NCBI GenBank assembly: GCA_963965975.1
Contig: OZ014415.1
Span: 7,197,001 to 7,261,000, forward strand
From: Xestospongia bergquistia
Lineage: Eukaryota; Porifera; Demospongiae; Haplosclerida; Petrosiidae
Direction of reading: 5' to 3'
Length of the DNA: 64,000 nucleotides
Shown here: piece after piece, positions 49,277-60,829 of the stretch
How the letters are laid out: every line of letters begins with the position of its first letter
Position numbering within the stretch: position 1 is the stretch's first letter
Notes under the pieces: model-generated
What the model was told of the DNA's origin: nothing
What the model saw: the letters and a program-made list of their open reading frames with translations, nothing else
Databases searched by the model: none
Position numbers and translations under genes: made by a program

Positions 49277-50344
49277 ATGGTTACTGCATATTCTCCGGTT
49301 CTCTTCTTTTCTATATTCTTGCTTGCTCAAAGCAAAGATGTTCCAATTCCAAGATACAAAGTGAACTTAGATTTGCCGCCAGAAGAACGTTGGAGTCAAG
49401 TTGCCAAGGACTACAAAGACGAAGTTAACACTGCCGTGGGTTTTTTCATGTTATTATGCTCTCCTGCTTATGAAATGCTAAGCATCATGGGAGGTGGCCT
49501 ACAACAGTACTTACCAGAGCCTTATGCCAGCGAAATAAACGGTTTTGCCAAGTATACCAACGTTACTGCTGGGGAAATCACCTTCCTCAATATGTTGTAT
49601 GAAATAACTGCTTTTAATGCTAGTTTTGGCCAACAAGCATGTACTAGTATTGTAGCTACAATGGATTCAGGAGAAACTATACATGGTCGAAACTTGGACT
49701 ACGATCTTGATCTACTTCGAAGCATGACAATCATTGTTGATTTTCAAAAGTCAGAGAAGACTGTATATACTGGTACCACTTTTGCCGGTTATGTTGGACT
49801 TTTAACTGCACAGAAAGCAAATAGTTTTACTATTTCACTCAATGAGAGAGACTATGGTGACTGGCATTTTAATGTTATTGAAGCTACAAAGACAGGAACT
49901 CGCGGTATAATATCATTCCTTATACGTGACATTGTAGCTGATCCTGACTCTGATTTTGAGAAAGCAGTTAATATTCTAAGCAATACTCAAATAATAGCTC
50001 CTTGTTATATCATAATTGGAGGACTATCGGGTGATGAAGGAGCTGTCATTACTCAAAATCGTACTATGGGAATTGATGTGTGGCGATTAAATGCTGAACA
50101 AGGACGTTGGTTTCTTGTAGAGACTAACTATGATCACTGGGAAGTGCCTCCTGCATATGACGATCGTCGGGACCTGGCCATTAAAGGAATGAATGCAACA
50201 GGACAGGCTAATCTTAATAAGGACTCTCTTTTTAAAATCTTATCTACTCCTCCTATCCTTAATAATCAAACTGTCTACATGACTATAATGTCTGCTAGTA
50301 ATCCTACCTTGTATGAAGGATGGATACACATACCAGATAACTAA
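49277..50344 (+). CDS. NAAA/acid ceramidase-like amidase, gene D copy 2
   Basis: Single-exon gene of 355 residues, four substitutions from copy 1: two in the signal peptide (FSIFLL for FSVLLL), Asn for Asp in KAVNILS, and Ile for Leu in CYIIIGG. Catalytic residues Cys122, Arg and Asp of HGRNLDY and Asn of ETNYDHW are all kept. It is the last gene of the duplicated block. Its 3' flank runs to the SRCR gene end at 50857, on the opposite strand, so the two converge. Confidence 0.93.
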   Translation: MVTAYSPVLFFSIFLLAQSKDVPIPRYKVNLDLPPEERWSQVAKDYKDEVNTAVGFFMLLCSPAYEMLSIMGGGLQQYLPEPYASEINGFAKYTNVTAGEITFLNMLYEITAFNASFGQQACTSIVATMDSGETIHGRNLDYDLDLLRSMTIIVDFQKSEKTVYTGTTFAGYVGLLTAQKANSFTISLNERDYGDWHFNVIEATKTGTRGIISFLIRDIVADPDSDFEKAVNILSNTQIIAPCYIIIGGLSGDEGAVITQNRTMGIDVWRLNAEQGRWFLVETNYDHWEVPPAYDDRRDLAIKGMNATGQANLNKDSLFKILSTPPILNNQTVYMTIMSASNPTLYEGWIHIPDN

Positions 50345-50856
50345 TAATCAAGTTTATATTTTCTGCAGACATACTTGTTTCAGGTTGTATGTGTTGTAAA
50401 CTAAACATGTCCTGTTTTACAAACTTTTGTAAATGAATATCATTTTAGTAAACTTAAGCTTGTGTTGTTTTTTATTTTACATATATTCTATATATAAATG
50501 TTCACTTGCAAACAATGAACCATTTAAACTACTTCTATATCATAGCTCTGTACATCAAGTATTTGTTACATTCTATTTCATTGTGCTGGAACTGTTGTAT
50601 ATTCACTCTACCTTATCTGAAAAAGCAAACATATATAATGAACACTAACCTTCTCAGCTTCTTTCACTCCAGTTATAAAAAAGGTAGTAGCCTGAAATAT
50701 ACTTAAAAGTGTCAACCTCTTTATCTCCGAAGAATTATATTAATGCCAAATACATAATAATTTTGATAATACTTTTATTTAAGTAGTATTTATTAAACGA
50801 ATGAGTTAAAAACACAATATATCATGTCATTTTTTAAAAAACTTTATGTTAATCCA
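50345..50856. other. 3' flank between gene D copy 2 and the SRCR gene
   Basis: Duplicate of 44990-45516. It should hold the convergent 3' ends of gene D and the SRCR gene. No gene was recognised. Confidence 0.7.
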
Positions 50857-53800
50857 TTAAAGTAATGCACGGTCATCTTCATCAACTTGAGAGGTGTTAC
50901 TTGGAGCAACTTCATCTGTTGTTTGAGGTTCTCTCTTCTCTTCTTCATTGCCCTCTCCCTCCATTTGTCGTTGCTACAAATATAAAATAAAGAGAATGAT
51001 ATCTCAGTGACTCAAACAATGTTGTATTTATATGAAAACTATTGATTTCATCCCAACCACTCATTGTATTGAATAGTCATCCACCCCTCTATAAACCTTC
51101 CTTATAAGGTCATTTAAAGCTAACAGTACAGAGCTTAGAAATTAGCATGTTTTCCCATTCTACCATACATGGATACACCCATGGAGTATTACAAAAGTGC
51201 TTTATTCATACCTAAACCAAACTTTCAACTTACATTACAAAATGACATAATTAACTTTTTACATGTACATGGCTAATGTTAACCACAGCTACCAATGCAC
51301 ATGTGTATATACATGTATATACATGTATGTACATGTATATTATATGGAGCTTGATAATACTCTCTACCTGTTGTGATGGTACTGCAGGTACCAATACTGT
51401 CCCAGGTGGAAGTTGAGTTCTACTAGCTGGCACAACAAAGGTCACATTCTGTCTCTGTGTTGAGTATCTCACGGGAACAGTTTGTACACCTTGGCGTCGT
51501 CTTTTGGCTATGGCACGTTTATCATGTCGTATAGTACAACAGACAGTAATGACAACTGTTACTATTATACATGTAATGATAAATAATGTGAACGCAATGA
51601 TAATAAGAGCAATGACTACTCCACTAGGATCATGGCCATCAGCTTGTGTGTGTGTGTGTGTGTGAGAAAGAGAGAGAGAGAGAGGTTAGACTGTCTGACA
51701 AGAATTTGTATTATGTGACCAAAAATTGATAGACAGATGGTAAATGGATCAATGGATTAATGAATAAATGAATGATAAATGAATGGATGAATGAAATATT
51801 TTCTATTTAATGCTTCAACTCACTTGGAGTAGTTGCCGTTGGTTCTGCTATTTCACAAAGTTCACTTGATCCTACAGCTACATTCAACCGAGTATTGAAT
51901 GCTACAAAAAAGATAAGTGTTTATAAGTTCAATTTTAACTAGTCTTCTTAAAATGTGGAAATGATTATACAAAGAATTTATTACTTATTATTACCAATAG
52001 CAGTCATTATTATATTAGTGTGACCAAACCAGAATTATCTTAGTTAGCAGTACCACTGAAATTCTTTTTAAGGCTTGCACACAATGATAGTATATTTTAG
52101 GACAATAGCCTTTTAACAAATTAACTTACACCTGTAAATGAATTACTTTGTCATTGTAGTCTTGTGACTTCAATAATAGTATAGTCATTGTTTTAATGTA
52201 GGAATTATCCTATCATCAATACTTACTACAATTAATGACCAGATCACTTAGATGGCTAGTGTAGTCACTACGATTATAGATACTGTAACTATAGAGACAT
52301 TGAGTAAAACAAGTCTGAACTGAACGACAATATGGACTATAATACCAAATTGTCCCTGTTCCAAAACTAGAGGGAGGAGATAGAAATAATACAAGGGAAA
52401 ATACCTTTAAGTCTACCATTAATTAATTAATCAGCATTGGAGGTTTCACAAATATTATATCCATTACAAACTACTAGTTATACAATAATTCTATCACTTA
52501 CATTGTTCCTCTAGTATAGCTCACAGCACCAGTATAGCCCAGCTGACGACATGCTGAATCAGCTTCTACTTTATAATTTGTATACATAGAACTACTAATA
52601 CTACCCCACTGGTCATGAAAATAGATCTCCAGTCTACCTTCAGATGGATACTCTCCGCCCACCAATCGTATTTGACCAGTATAATAAAGGCTAGAATTGG
52701 AACCTGAAAATGGACAACAAGATTATGGAAGAATGAATCAATAAGATGGATGGATTAACAGACTAATTGATTAAACAGTTAATTTACTTACTACATTGTA
52801 CAACAAGTGTAGTATTACAGATTGTGTATTGTCTGGGACACCATAATATGTGAGGTTGCTTTGTGTCACATTGTAACATCAATTGACGATCAGAAGGATT
52901 ACTTGATGGACTGAGAGAAAGAGAGAGATCAAAGCACATACATTACAAACTCACATTGTATCATAGTTTAACACTGAAGTATATCCCAATTGTGAACAAA
53001 TGGTTAAAGCATTTAATTTATCATAACTAGAAGAGCCACTCCCACAAACACGAGTCCACGTTTTATTAGTAGTACTATTATTCTCTCCATAAACAACTTC
53101 AACAATCCCTAGATCATTGTCCTGAGGAACCAATCTCACTTCACCAAGACGTGGGCGGACTAAAAACAAAGAAAGAACACTTGTAATAAATCATCATGTA
53201 TTATATATGATTGTACCTTGTTTGTAACCACCTTCAATGTAGTCACATGTGGAGACATTAGAACCAAATGAATAATAGAAAGTTTCAAATACTAAAAAGT
53301 AATAGATTAAAATGAAGACACAATATTTAACATACAGCTTCTCCTTTTACTTTATTCATGCATCCATTCGTTCATTTCTCTAATCACACATCCATCCATC
53401 TGTCCATTCTATTACGTACTACATTGTATAGTGAGGTCACCACGGTGACTACATTGTGTAGTCTCTTGTTCCAAGCAAATAGCACATGCACCAAGACACA
53501 CCTCAGATGTTGTAGGACATGAGAAATAATCTAACCATATCGGAGTTGAGTAGTTACCACGTCTGTGTGTGTGTGTGAGAGAGAGGGGGGGAAGTATTTA
53601 GTCCATACAAGTACTGTATGAACAGATAGGTTTGGTTTAAATTATATTTTCCAATTTTTGCACATTGTGATCATTTAAAACATTTTCACCACAAATTGCA
53701 TATAGGGACAATAGGTGAGGTTCAACCTCACAAAATATTATTATTACATACATAGTGACAATTTATTATTGTTCATTTACTAGACTGAGACCACTCAGAC

Positions 53801-55433
53801 TAGAGAAAGACACACAACACATCAATATTTATTCTAATGGATATTTTCTATTGCTACTCATTTAAGCTTGTATGTATATAACTTACATGCTGATGTGATT
53901 ATATTGACTGGCTCTTGTATATCCTAATTGTCTACAAACAACATTGGCTGCTGTGTCACCAAAACCATTATAGTTGGTACAAATTGTTCCCCACTGACCA
54001 TTACAATATACTTCAGCTAAACCCTATAAAAAAGTAATACATGTCTCATTTTTATATTTAACTCTCTATGAACTCATAACAGATCAAACAGTTTATGGAT
54101 TCATAATTATGTTATGTTGAGATGATTCAGGTCAATGATATCAATGTTATGTAGTTAACATATCATTGATATTAATGATTGTTAATTTGTTATACCTCAG
54201 AAGTGTAGTTTCCCTTAACCAAACGAAGTTGACCTATATAAGGATTCTCCCAAATATGAGTTGCATCTAATAAGAGAGAGAGAGAGAGGTTTGCATTATC
54301 ATAACTTTCAAAGACTATTAAGTATTATATAAATATGTTATAGTACTTACTGCATTTCAATGAAACATAGCCATCCCCTGTACATGTATGTTGTCCAAAT
54401 TTATGTGAACATCTCAACAAATGAAGATAATCATTAGTAGGGCAGTATACCTCAGACAATCCAACGTCACTGACAATCCCATAGCTATATAAAAATACAA
54501 TACAATACAATGATGTACATATAAAAACAATGTAGAGTATGGCTCCTATGGATGCTATTGATACAGACATAATACTTTATAATATATTGACCTGGCTCCA
54601 GTCCCATTATTAAGGGCATTAACAAAGCCCAGCTGATGACAAGCCACATCTGCCTCCGTTTCACCAAAGTCATCTGCACAGATTTCACTCCACTTCTTAT
54701 TCATATAAATCTAAAGAACATAACAAAATTACATATAATATATAAAATGGAATATTTTAATTACTTGTAATCTTCCATAAGAGTAGCTAATATTGCTTTT
54801 TCCATTACGTACCAACCTCAAGTCACCAGGTACTTGACCTTTAAAAAAAATTCGGTTATATGTAAAGGTCAAAGGTTAAGTGATAATGATGAAATTAAAC
54901 ATACAATTAAATTGTTATCAATAACATCATATTGTAAGCTTTTGTTCCTTTATCTCAACTTTAATCTTATAATTTATTGTTTGTAATTATATCTACTTAA
55001 TACAACTGCCTATTATAGTACATCAACTAACTTTGACAGACAATATTAAGGAGCCTGTCATTATCTTATAATACAGATCACTGACCTGGAATGACCTCAA
55101 AACCTAAAAATGTGCCTCAAATTCAGTATAGCCAATAGCCATGACCTGACCACTTTGTAAGGATCAGGTTACACATGACTACATGTGGTACCACTATTAC
55201 AATCCACAAATCGAGTTAATTAGCTAACTTTGAGTAACTTAAACTATCAACATATCCCAAATACTAATTAGTTTATACATAATAAAGCCTTTCAACTTCA
55301 TAGAGTAATTCTAACTTCCTTGTGTGTATTAGTCATATATCATACACTATCATATTGTTATGTACTCACTGAGAACTAGCTGAGGTGAGAGACTGTAAGC
55401 AAGTAAAGCGATAACAGCAACACACAAGTTCAT
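50857..55433 (-). CDS. Membrane receptor with four SRCR domains
   Basis: Fifteen exons in continuous phase: 55433-55370, 54838-54765, 54710-54592, 54484-54351, 54266-54196, 54023-53887, 53562-53420, 53291-53217, 53159-52955, 52910-52792, 52703-52502, 52366-52227, 51901-51824, 51642-51368, 50973-50857. The product is 496 residues: signal peptide (MNLCVAVIALLAYSLS), four scavenger-receptor cysteine-rich repeats starting GDLRLVRNG, GQLRLVKGN, GEVRLVPQD and GQIRLVGGE, a membrane helix (VVIALIIIAFTLFIITCIIV) and a basic then acidic cytoplasmic tail. SRCR proteins bind polyanions, microbes or partner proteins. The third and fourth repeats have lost some consensus residues. It is embedded among NAAA-like genes, which may be coincidence. 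Exon boundaries are manual. Confidence 0.88.
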
Positions 55434-55660
55434 CCTCCCAACTCCACTATCCCTAAATCTATTTCCTGTTCATCGCTATCTTTCCTACTCATCATTGATG
55501 TTCACTTCCGTCTCAAAGCAGGAAATTATATATTGCAATTACACTTCACCAACAAGTTAAAATCTATCATAATTTACTTGGCAGTCAAATTTTTATGATT
55601 TTAGATTACACAAATAATGACAGTAATACAGTTAGTTACACATTATTGTGACTCAGTAAT

Positions 55661-56734
55661 CTATATGTATCCAGGATAGCGAATCACTCCATGATAATAA
55701 TAAGATGACCCAGCAGTCATAACAGTAGTGTAAGCTGTAGCATTATTTAATATAGGGTATATTGACAATACTTGATACATTGACTCAACTGTTATGTGCT
55801 CTTGACCAATCTTCTCCAGTGCTTGAATAGCAGGCTGACGTCGATTGTCATTACTTGGAGGAGGATTCCAGTGATCATAATTTGTTTCAACTAAATACCA
55901 TGAACTACTTCCATTAAAATACCAAATATTTAATGAATGTGTCTGCTCTCTAGTGATAACAGCTCCCTCTTTACCCAGACCACCAACAATGAGGTAGCAA
56001 GGTGCTATAATATGGGTCTGGGACAGCTTTTGAATGGCATCTTTGTATGATAAGGTTGCATCCGTGAGTACATCTCTGATTAGTATACCAACAAGTCCAT
56101 GAAGTTTGGTTTCTAAAGCTGCAATTATATTTTCCCAAATCATTCCTGTGTTTCGTTCATTCAGACTGATACTCATTCCACCTGGTCTCATACCTGTGTA
56201 TACACCAACCATGCCAGCAAACATGGTAGCTCTGAATACCAATTGACCGCCTTTATGAAATTCTACATTGATTGTAAAATTACGAAGTATATTTTTAAAA
56301 GCATAGTCCAAATTACGTCCATGCAATAAAGTATTGTTAGCTGTAACTGCTAAAATACTAGTGCAAGCACCTCTCCTTTTTAAAAGATCATGACGAAAAG
56401 CAGTAAAGTCATATGCTAAATTTCCCAGAACAGCTTCTCCAACTGATGAGTTAGTGTATTTAGCAATTCCTCTTATTTCATCACCATAAGGTGCAGGAAT
56501 ATAGTCATCTAATATAGCAGTGATTTTTGTTGCAAAATCCACTATTGGCTTAGGAATGATCTTGTAGAGCTCTTTCATTAGAATTGGATAAAGTGTGGCA
56601 TAGTTTGACACAACATGTGACCACCTCTCTGTGGGAGGCTTGTCAAGATTTACCACATAGTTTGGTGCTTCTACATCTTGACAGAAAACAAGAGAGAAGG
56701 AGAAAGCAACCAAGAGCACATGGAGAAAGCTCAT
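55661..56734 (-). CDS. NAAA/acid ceramidase-like amidase, divergent paralogue E
   Basis: Single-exon gene of 357 residues from the ATG at 56734; the frame opens three codons earlier at a GTG. Signal peptide MSFLHVLLVAFSFSLVFCQ. Nucleophile Cys124 in GACTSILAV, followed by HGRNLDY, VETNYDHW and the DNRRQ form of the usual DDRR. It is closer in places to vertebrate NAAA than genes A-D are (KNILRNFTINVEFHKGGQ resembles the human VLRKLTVDVQFLKNGQ segment, from memory). It lies 227 bp upstream of the SRCR gene start, same strand. Confidence 0.92.
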   Translation of the reverse strand: MSFLHVLLVAFSFSLVFCQDVEAPNYVVNLDKPPTERWSHVVSNYATLYPILMKELYKIIPKPIVDFATKITAILDDYIPAPYGDEIRGIAKYTNSSVGEAVLGNLAYDFTAFRHDLLKRRGACTSILAVTANNTLLHGRNLDYAFKNILRNFTINVEFHKGGQLVFRATMFAGMVGVYTGMRPGGMSISLNERNTGMIWENIIAALETKLHGLVGILIRDVLTDATLSYKDAIQKLSQTHIIAPCYLIVGGLGKEGAVITREQTHSLNIWYFNGSSSWYLVETNYDHWNPPPSNDNRRQPAIQALEKIGQEHITVESMYQVLSIYPILNNATAYTTVMTAGSSYYYHGVIRYPGYI

Positions 56735-57047
56735 CTTTATCACTCATAAAAACTGCATGTAGACTATTATGACATTGTATTACATAATGCACATGTGATG
56801 CATAGCTGCATTGTGGGCGACCTTTACTATTTGTAAATAGTTGTCATAGCGTCAAATACACTATGACAACAATGTAATTGCAACATCAAAGACAATATTT
56901 ACTCAAAACAAAACCTCAAAGTATGTTGTTAACACACACATAATTTTAAAATAGTTACTAAAAATTGATACAATAAATACAATTTCTCTAAGCAAAAAAG
57001 CATTAAAAATTTCAAAAATAAATAGTGGAATAAAAATTCAGATGCTA
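56735..57047. other. Spacer between paralogues E and F
   Basis: 313 bp. It should contain the promoter of E and the 3' end of F. A short imperfect palindrome is visible near 56838-56866 (gttgtcatag ... ctatgacaac). Nothing else was recognised. Confidence 0.6.
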
Positions 57048-58139
57048 TTAATTATCAAATCTAATGATTGTATTATATAATCCTTGAATAGCTGGGCTCA
57101 TAATAGTTGTATAAGTTGTATCGCTATTAAGTACGGGAGCAGTAGATAAAACTTTTAGCAAAGATGTGGCATTGATACTATCACGACCAATCTTCCTCAT
57201 GGCTTGGAGACCAGGATCTCTACGATTATCATTACTTGGAGGAGGTCTCCAATGGTCATAGTTGGTCTCTAATATAAACCATTCTCCGTTATCTGGGTTT
57301 AAAAACCATTTATCAAGAGCAGCTTGACGTTCTCGAGTAATCACTACTCCGTCTATAGATCCTGGACCAGCAACTATTAGATAAGAAGGTGCAATGAGAG
57401 GTGTACCAGAGAGCTTCTCGACTGCATTGCTAAAGATCACTTTATCTTGTTGCAGGACATCACGAATCAGAAGGCTCACAAGTCCGTGACTTCCGTCTTT
57501 CAAAGCAGAGATAGCATTCTGCCACCATTCACCTGTGTCTCGTTCATCAAGAGAGATACTAACTCCATTAGGTTTACATCCAGTCAACAAACCAATAAAA
57601 CCAGCAAATGTTGTTCCCATGAAATAGTTAGGATTATCACCTTTCTTAAATTGTACATTAATAACCATATCTCGTAAAGAATTTGTGAACTGATAATCTA
57701 AGTTCCGTCCATGAAAAATTTTACCCTTTGAATCAGAAGCCACAATACTTGTACAAGCACCTTTACCCATCTTGTATTCTGACTTGCGAAATGCTGTAAG
57801 ATCATAAATAACGTTTCCCAATACAACTTGTCCTAGAGTTACAGTGTTATTGCTGTATTTCACTATACCTCTGATCTCATCTGCATAAGGATAAGGAAAA
57901 TAGTCTTCAAAGTGAGCTGTTATATCTGAAATTGCTTGAATCAGTAATTTGGGATACATTTCTTCAAGTTCTTTCAGTAGAAGAGGAAAGTAAACGGAAT
58001 AGTCTTTAGCAACTTGAGCCCATCTCAGTTCTGGTGGAAGATCGAGGTCAACAATATAGTGAGGAGCTGGTCTATTCCTACCAGAGTATCCAGGAACGAC
58101 AAAGAGAGAAAACAGTACGAAAGCACTAAGATAGGACAT
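57048..58139 (-). CDS. NAAA/acid ceramidase-like amidase, divergent paralogue F
   Basis: Single-exon gene of 363 residues taking the ATG at 58139, which opens a signal peptide (MSYLSAFVLFSLFVVPGYSG). The frame could extend to 58193, but the extra residues are polar and would bury the signal sequence. Nucleophile Cys129 in GACTSIVAS, HGRNLDYQF, ETNYDHW and DNRRD are all present. The loop TGCKPNGVS carries an extra Cys. It lies 137 bp downstream of paralogue G, same strand. Confidence 0.92.
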   Translation of the reverse strand: MSYLSAFVLFSLFVVPGYSGRNRPAPHYIVDLDLPPELRWAQVAKDYSVYFPLLLKELEEMYPKLLIQAISDITAHFEDYFPYPYADEIRGIVKYSNNTVTLGQVVLGNVIYDLTAFRKSEYKMGKGACTSIVASDSKGKIFHGRNLDYQFTNSLRDMVINVQFKKGDNPNYFMGTTFAGFIGLLTGCKPNGVSISLDERDTGEWWQNAISALKDGSHGLVSLLIRDVLQQDKVIFSNAVEKLSGTPLIAPSYLIVAGPGSIDGVVITRERQAALDKWFLNPDNGEWFILETNYDHWRPPPSNDNRRDPGLQAMRKIGRDSINATSLLKVLSTAPVLNSDTTYTTIMSPAIQGLYNTIIRFDN

Positions 58140-58276
58140 TGCTCTATGTTCTACGGAATGGTATGGCGTGATTTCCATCGGTAATTGAGACAAACCCTCT
58201 TATCACCTCCCACGCACAAGAATTATATTATTATAATTATAGTCCAAACATCACAATAATAATTATTGTTGTTAGT

Positions 58277-59350
58277 TTAATCGTCAGGGTAATACATGTA
58301 AGCGTAATAAGGTCCCCAATAATCTGGGGTCGTTCCAACAACGTAAGCTGTTCGATGGTTAACAATACCTGGTGTCAGTAATGCTTGAGACAGTGAATTT
58401 GCATCGACATTATTTCGTCCAATTTTCTCAATAGCTTTTTCTGTAGCCTCCTTACGACCATCACTTGGTTCTTTAATCCAGTGGTCGTAATTTGTCTGTA
58501 CAAGATACCAAAATGTATGACGTGACAAAGACACTTTATCTAAAGCTGCCAGACGATCCCTAGTAATTTGTAGTCCGTCATATGTTAATCCAAGCATTAT
58601 ATAGGAAGGAGACATTAAAGGTATTATCGAGAGTTCAATGGCTGGACTGAAATCAAGTATGTCTTGTTCAAGTATATATCTCATCTCTAACATAGTTACA
58701 TTGTGTTTGCCATTTTTAAAAGCAATCAGAGCATCTTTCCAAGTCTCAGTAGGATAAGCGACACGTTCCGTGTAGGCCATACTTACACCACCAGCAACAT
58801 AACCTGATAATACTCCTACCATACCAGCAAAAGTGGAGCCTATAAAAATAGGTGTAACACCAGGTACACGAGGTATCACTTCAATTGTAATAGCTAAGTC
58901 TCGTAGGATATCAGAGTATATGTAATCCATAACATGTCCTGCTATAATCGGGTTATTTGGGTCCATCAAAGAATTCACTACAACACTGACACTCTGACCT
59001 CTAGTATTGTGGTCATAAGCAAAAAGATCATACAGGAGGTTCAGCAACACCACTCTTGCTAATGTAACTTTGCCATACTTGGAAATGCCCCTCATCTCAT
59101 CTGCAATGTCTCTGGAGAAAAAGTCATCAATGTTGTCTGCAATAGTAGCCACTTCATCCAATAACTCTTTCGGTAGCTTTGACTCTATCTCCTCAAAGAG
59201 TTGTGGGTAATACTGAGCATAACCCTTAATGACATGAGCCCAACGTTCCATAGGAGGTATGGTTATGTTGACTTCATACTTGGGAACAGGAACAACACGA
59301 CTATAACAGGTAGTCAGGAAAAGGGATAAGACCAGCAAAAAGAAAGGCAT
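58277..59350 (-). CDS. NAAA-like protein with Ser in place of the catalytic Cys, paralogue G
   Basis: Single-exon gene of 357 residues from the ATG at 59350 (signal peptide MPFFLLVLSLFLTTCYS); an upstream in-frame Met at 59398 would precede the signal peptide. The fold is recognisable along its length (VPKYEVN, STFAGMVGVLSGY, QTNYDHW). But the nucleophile motif ACTSIVA reads QSVSVVV (Ser120), HGRNLDY reads GHVMDY (Arg to His139, Asp142 kept), and DDRR is lost. It is therefore either a pseudo-hydrolase or a Ser-type Ntn-hydrolase. The frame is open and complete, so it is not an obvious pseudogene. Confidence 0.88.
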   Translation of the reverse strand: MPFFLLVLSLFLTTCYSRVVPVPKYEVNITIPPMERWAHVIKGYAQYYPQLFEEIESKLPKELLDEVATIADNIDDFFSRDIADEMRGISKYGKVTLARVVLLNLLYDLFAYDHNTRGQSVSVVVNSLMDPNNPIIAGHVMDYIYSDILRDLAITIEVIPRVPGVTPIFIGSTFAGMVGVLSGYVAGGVSMAYTERVAYPTETWKDALIAFKNGKHNVTMLEMRYILEQDILDFSPAIELSIIPLMSPSYIMLGLTYDGLQITRDRLAALDKVSLSRHTFWYLVQTNYDHWIKEPSDGRKEATEKAIEKIGRNNVDANSLSQALLTPGIVNHRTAYVVGTTPDYWGPYYAYMYYPDD

Positions 59351-59497
59351 TTTCTTAATTAAGTAAGCAGTACCACCTACATTGATGAATATATTCAAAA
59401 ATATTGTGACATGTGCTATACTGAATGATCATTGAAATAAATAACTTTGTTAAGAATCTGAGTACAAAATAAAATAGCCATCATGTTACTCTGCTAG

Positions 59498-60829
59498 TCA
59501 TCTCTTATCTTTTTTATGTCTCTTCATTTTACTTTTGACAGTTCCTTCATCTTCACTTTCTCTAACATATAATGATGTAGTTCTTTTTCTCTTTGACTTA
59601 GGACTACTTTTATGCTTTTTCTTCTTTCTTGACACAGTTCCATCTTTATGCTTTCTTTTTGTGACATCTTCATCTTCAATATCATCTTTAACCATAGCCT
59701 TAAACTCATCGGGATAAAGTTCTTTGTAACCACTGTGTCCCCATCTGAAAAAATAAGTAATAGACTCATTTTTTAATTAGTTAATTTTACTTTGTGCTTC
59801 CCTTATGTTTCTTCTTTCTTGATGTAATACTTTTATGTTTTCTAGATCTCCTCCTATCACTTGTGCTCTCTTCATCTGTACTGTCCTCTTCATCTGTGGA
59901 CTGAAACTCATCAGGATAAAGTTCTTTGTATCCACTATGCCCCCATCTATAAATATTAATAAAATCAATAACCCTAATTGATTAGCAGGCCCCCTTTTAA
60001 ACCAGCAAGCCATATACTTGAGTATTGACTATATTCTGGCTGTAAAGACTGTTTACATAGTGCACTAAGCTACAGTTACTTCTCAGAAAGAGTATATCAA
60101 CACTTCCACAAAATGACTGGCATATATTTACTATATCAACCACTAACTGACAGTTAATATAATATTAATATTCGACTTAGTCTGGTCTATTCCAATATTT
60201 TGGATTATTAGTCTAGCTCCTGTTCATTGTCATAGTAACATATTAAAAAAATTAGCACTTCAGAGTTTATAACAGAAACAGCATTAGATGAACTAAAATG
60301 GACAAACAACTTGTTATCTTCCTACCTGTGTGGATCACGCTCTTCAGCTTTCATTAATTCTCTTGTCCAATGAGTTGATCGTATCGGAGACAATGGTGAC
60401 CTGTCTCTTTCGTATGGTTCCCTTCTACTATCTTCATCTTCCAATAAACTATCACTCAATAACCGACCCCTATAATAATAGCATTAATGATTGTTAATTG
60501 TCTTGTTCCAGTCTTAAGGATACCTTGTTAATTGATGTCTACTTTTAGAGTTTACAGGTTCAAAACGTGTCTGGAGCTCAAGTTGACGAATTCTCCACAT
60601 CTCTCTTTCCTCCTGTACCTAAATACAAGCAAATAGCAGCTTGAGAGAGCAACTTTGTTTAAAAGTGTATAGACACACATAGATATAATACAAACAACAT
60701 GACTCTTTGACAATTTTGATAACATACCCGGTTTTGTGTATCAACATGTCGGATGAGATTGATGAGAATGGTCTTCTTCGCGTTATTTTTAGCTGGTAGC
60801 TTGGGCAAAGATTGAGAAGCATCTTCCAT
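59498..60829 (-). CDS. NKAPD1: NKAPD1 (C11orf57)-like nuclear protein
   Basis: Five exons in continuous phase: 60829-60728, 60618-60524, 60469-60326, 59946-59791, 59744-59498. The product is 247 residues, start MEDASQSLPKLPAKNN. The N-terminal block INLIRHVDTQNRVQEEREMW and the motif WGHSGYKELYPDEF match human NKAPD1 (recalled as VIRHTDAHNKIQEESDMW and WGHSGYKELYPEEF). The rest is acidic and then Lys/Arg/Ser-rich with KKKKHK runs, suggesting nuclear or nucleolar location. The WGHSGYKELYPDEF motif occurs twice, at the start of exons 4 and 5, in the same phase. The molecular role is poorly known. It is divergent from the ADAM10-like gene. Confidence 0.85.

Larger units (their letters stand above)
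45593..50932. repeat. Segmental duplication, copy 2 (5340 bp, four NAAA-like genes)
   Basis: The second copy of the block at 40217-45592. Its right end lies inside the last exon of the SRCR gene, which continues intact beyond 50932. Copy-specific changes include a 21-bp loss upstream of gene B and several short indels in the 3' flank of gene D. Confidence 0.93.
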
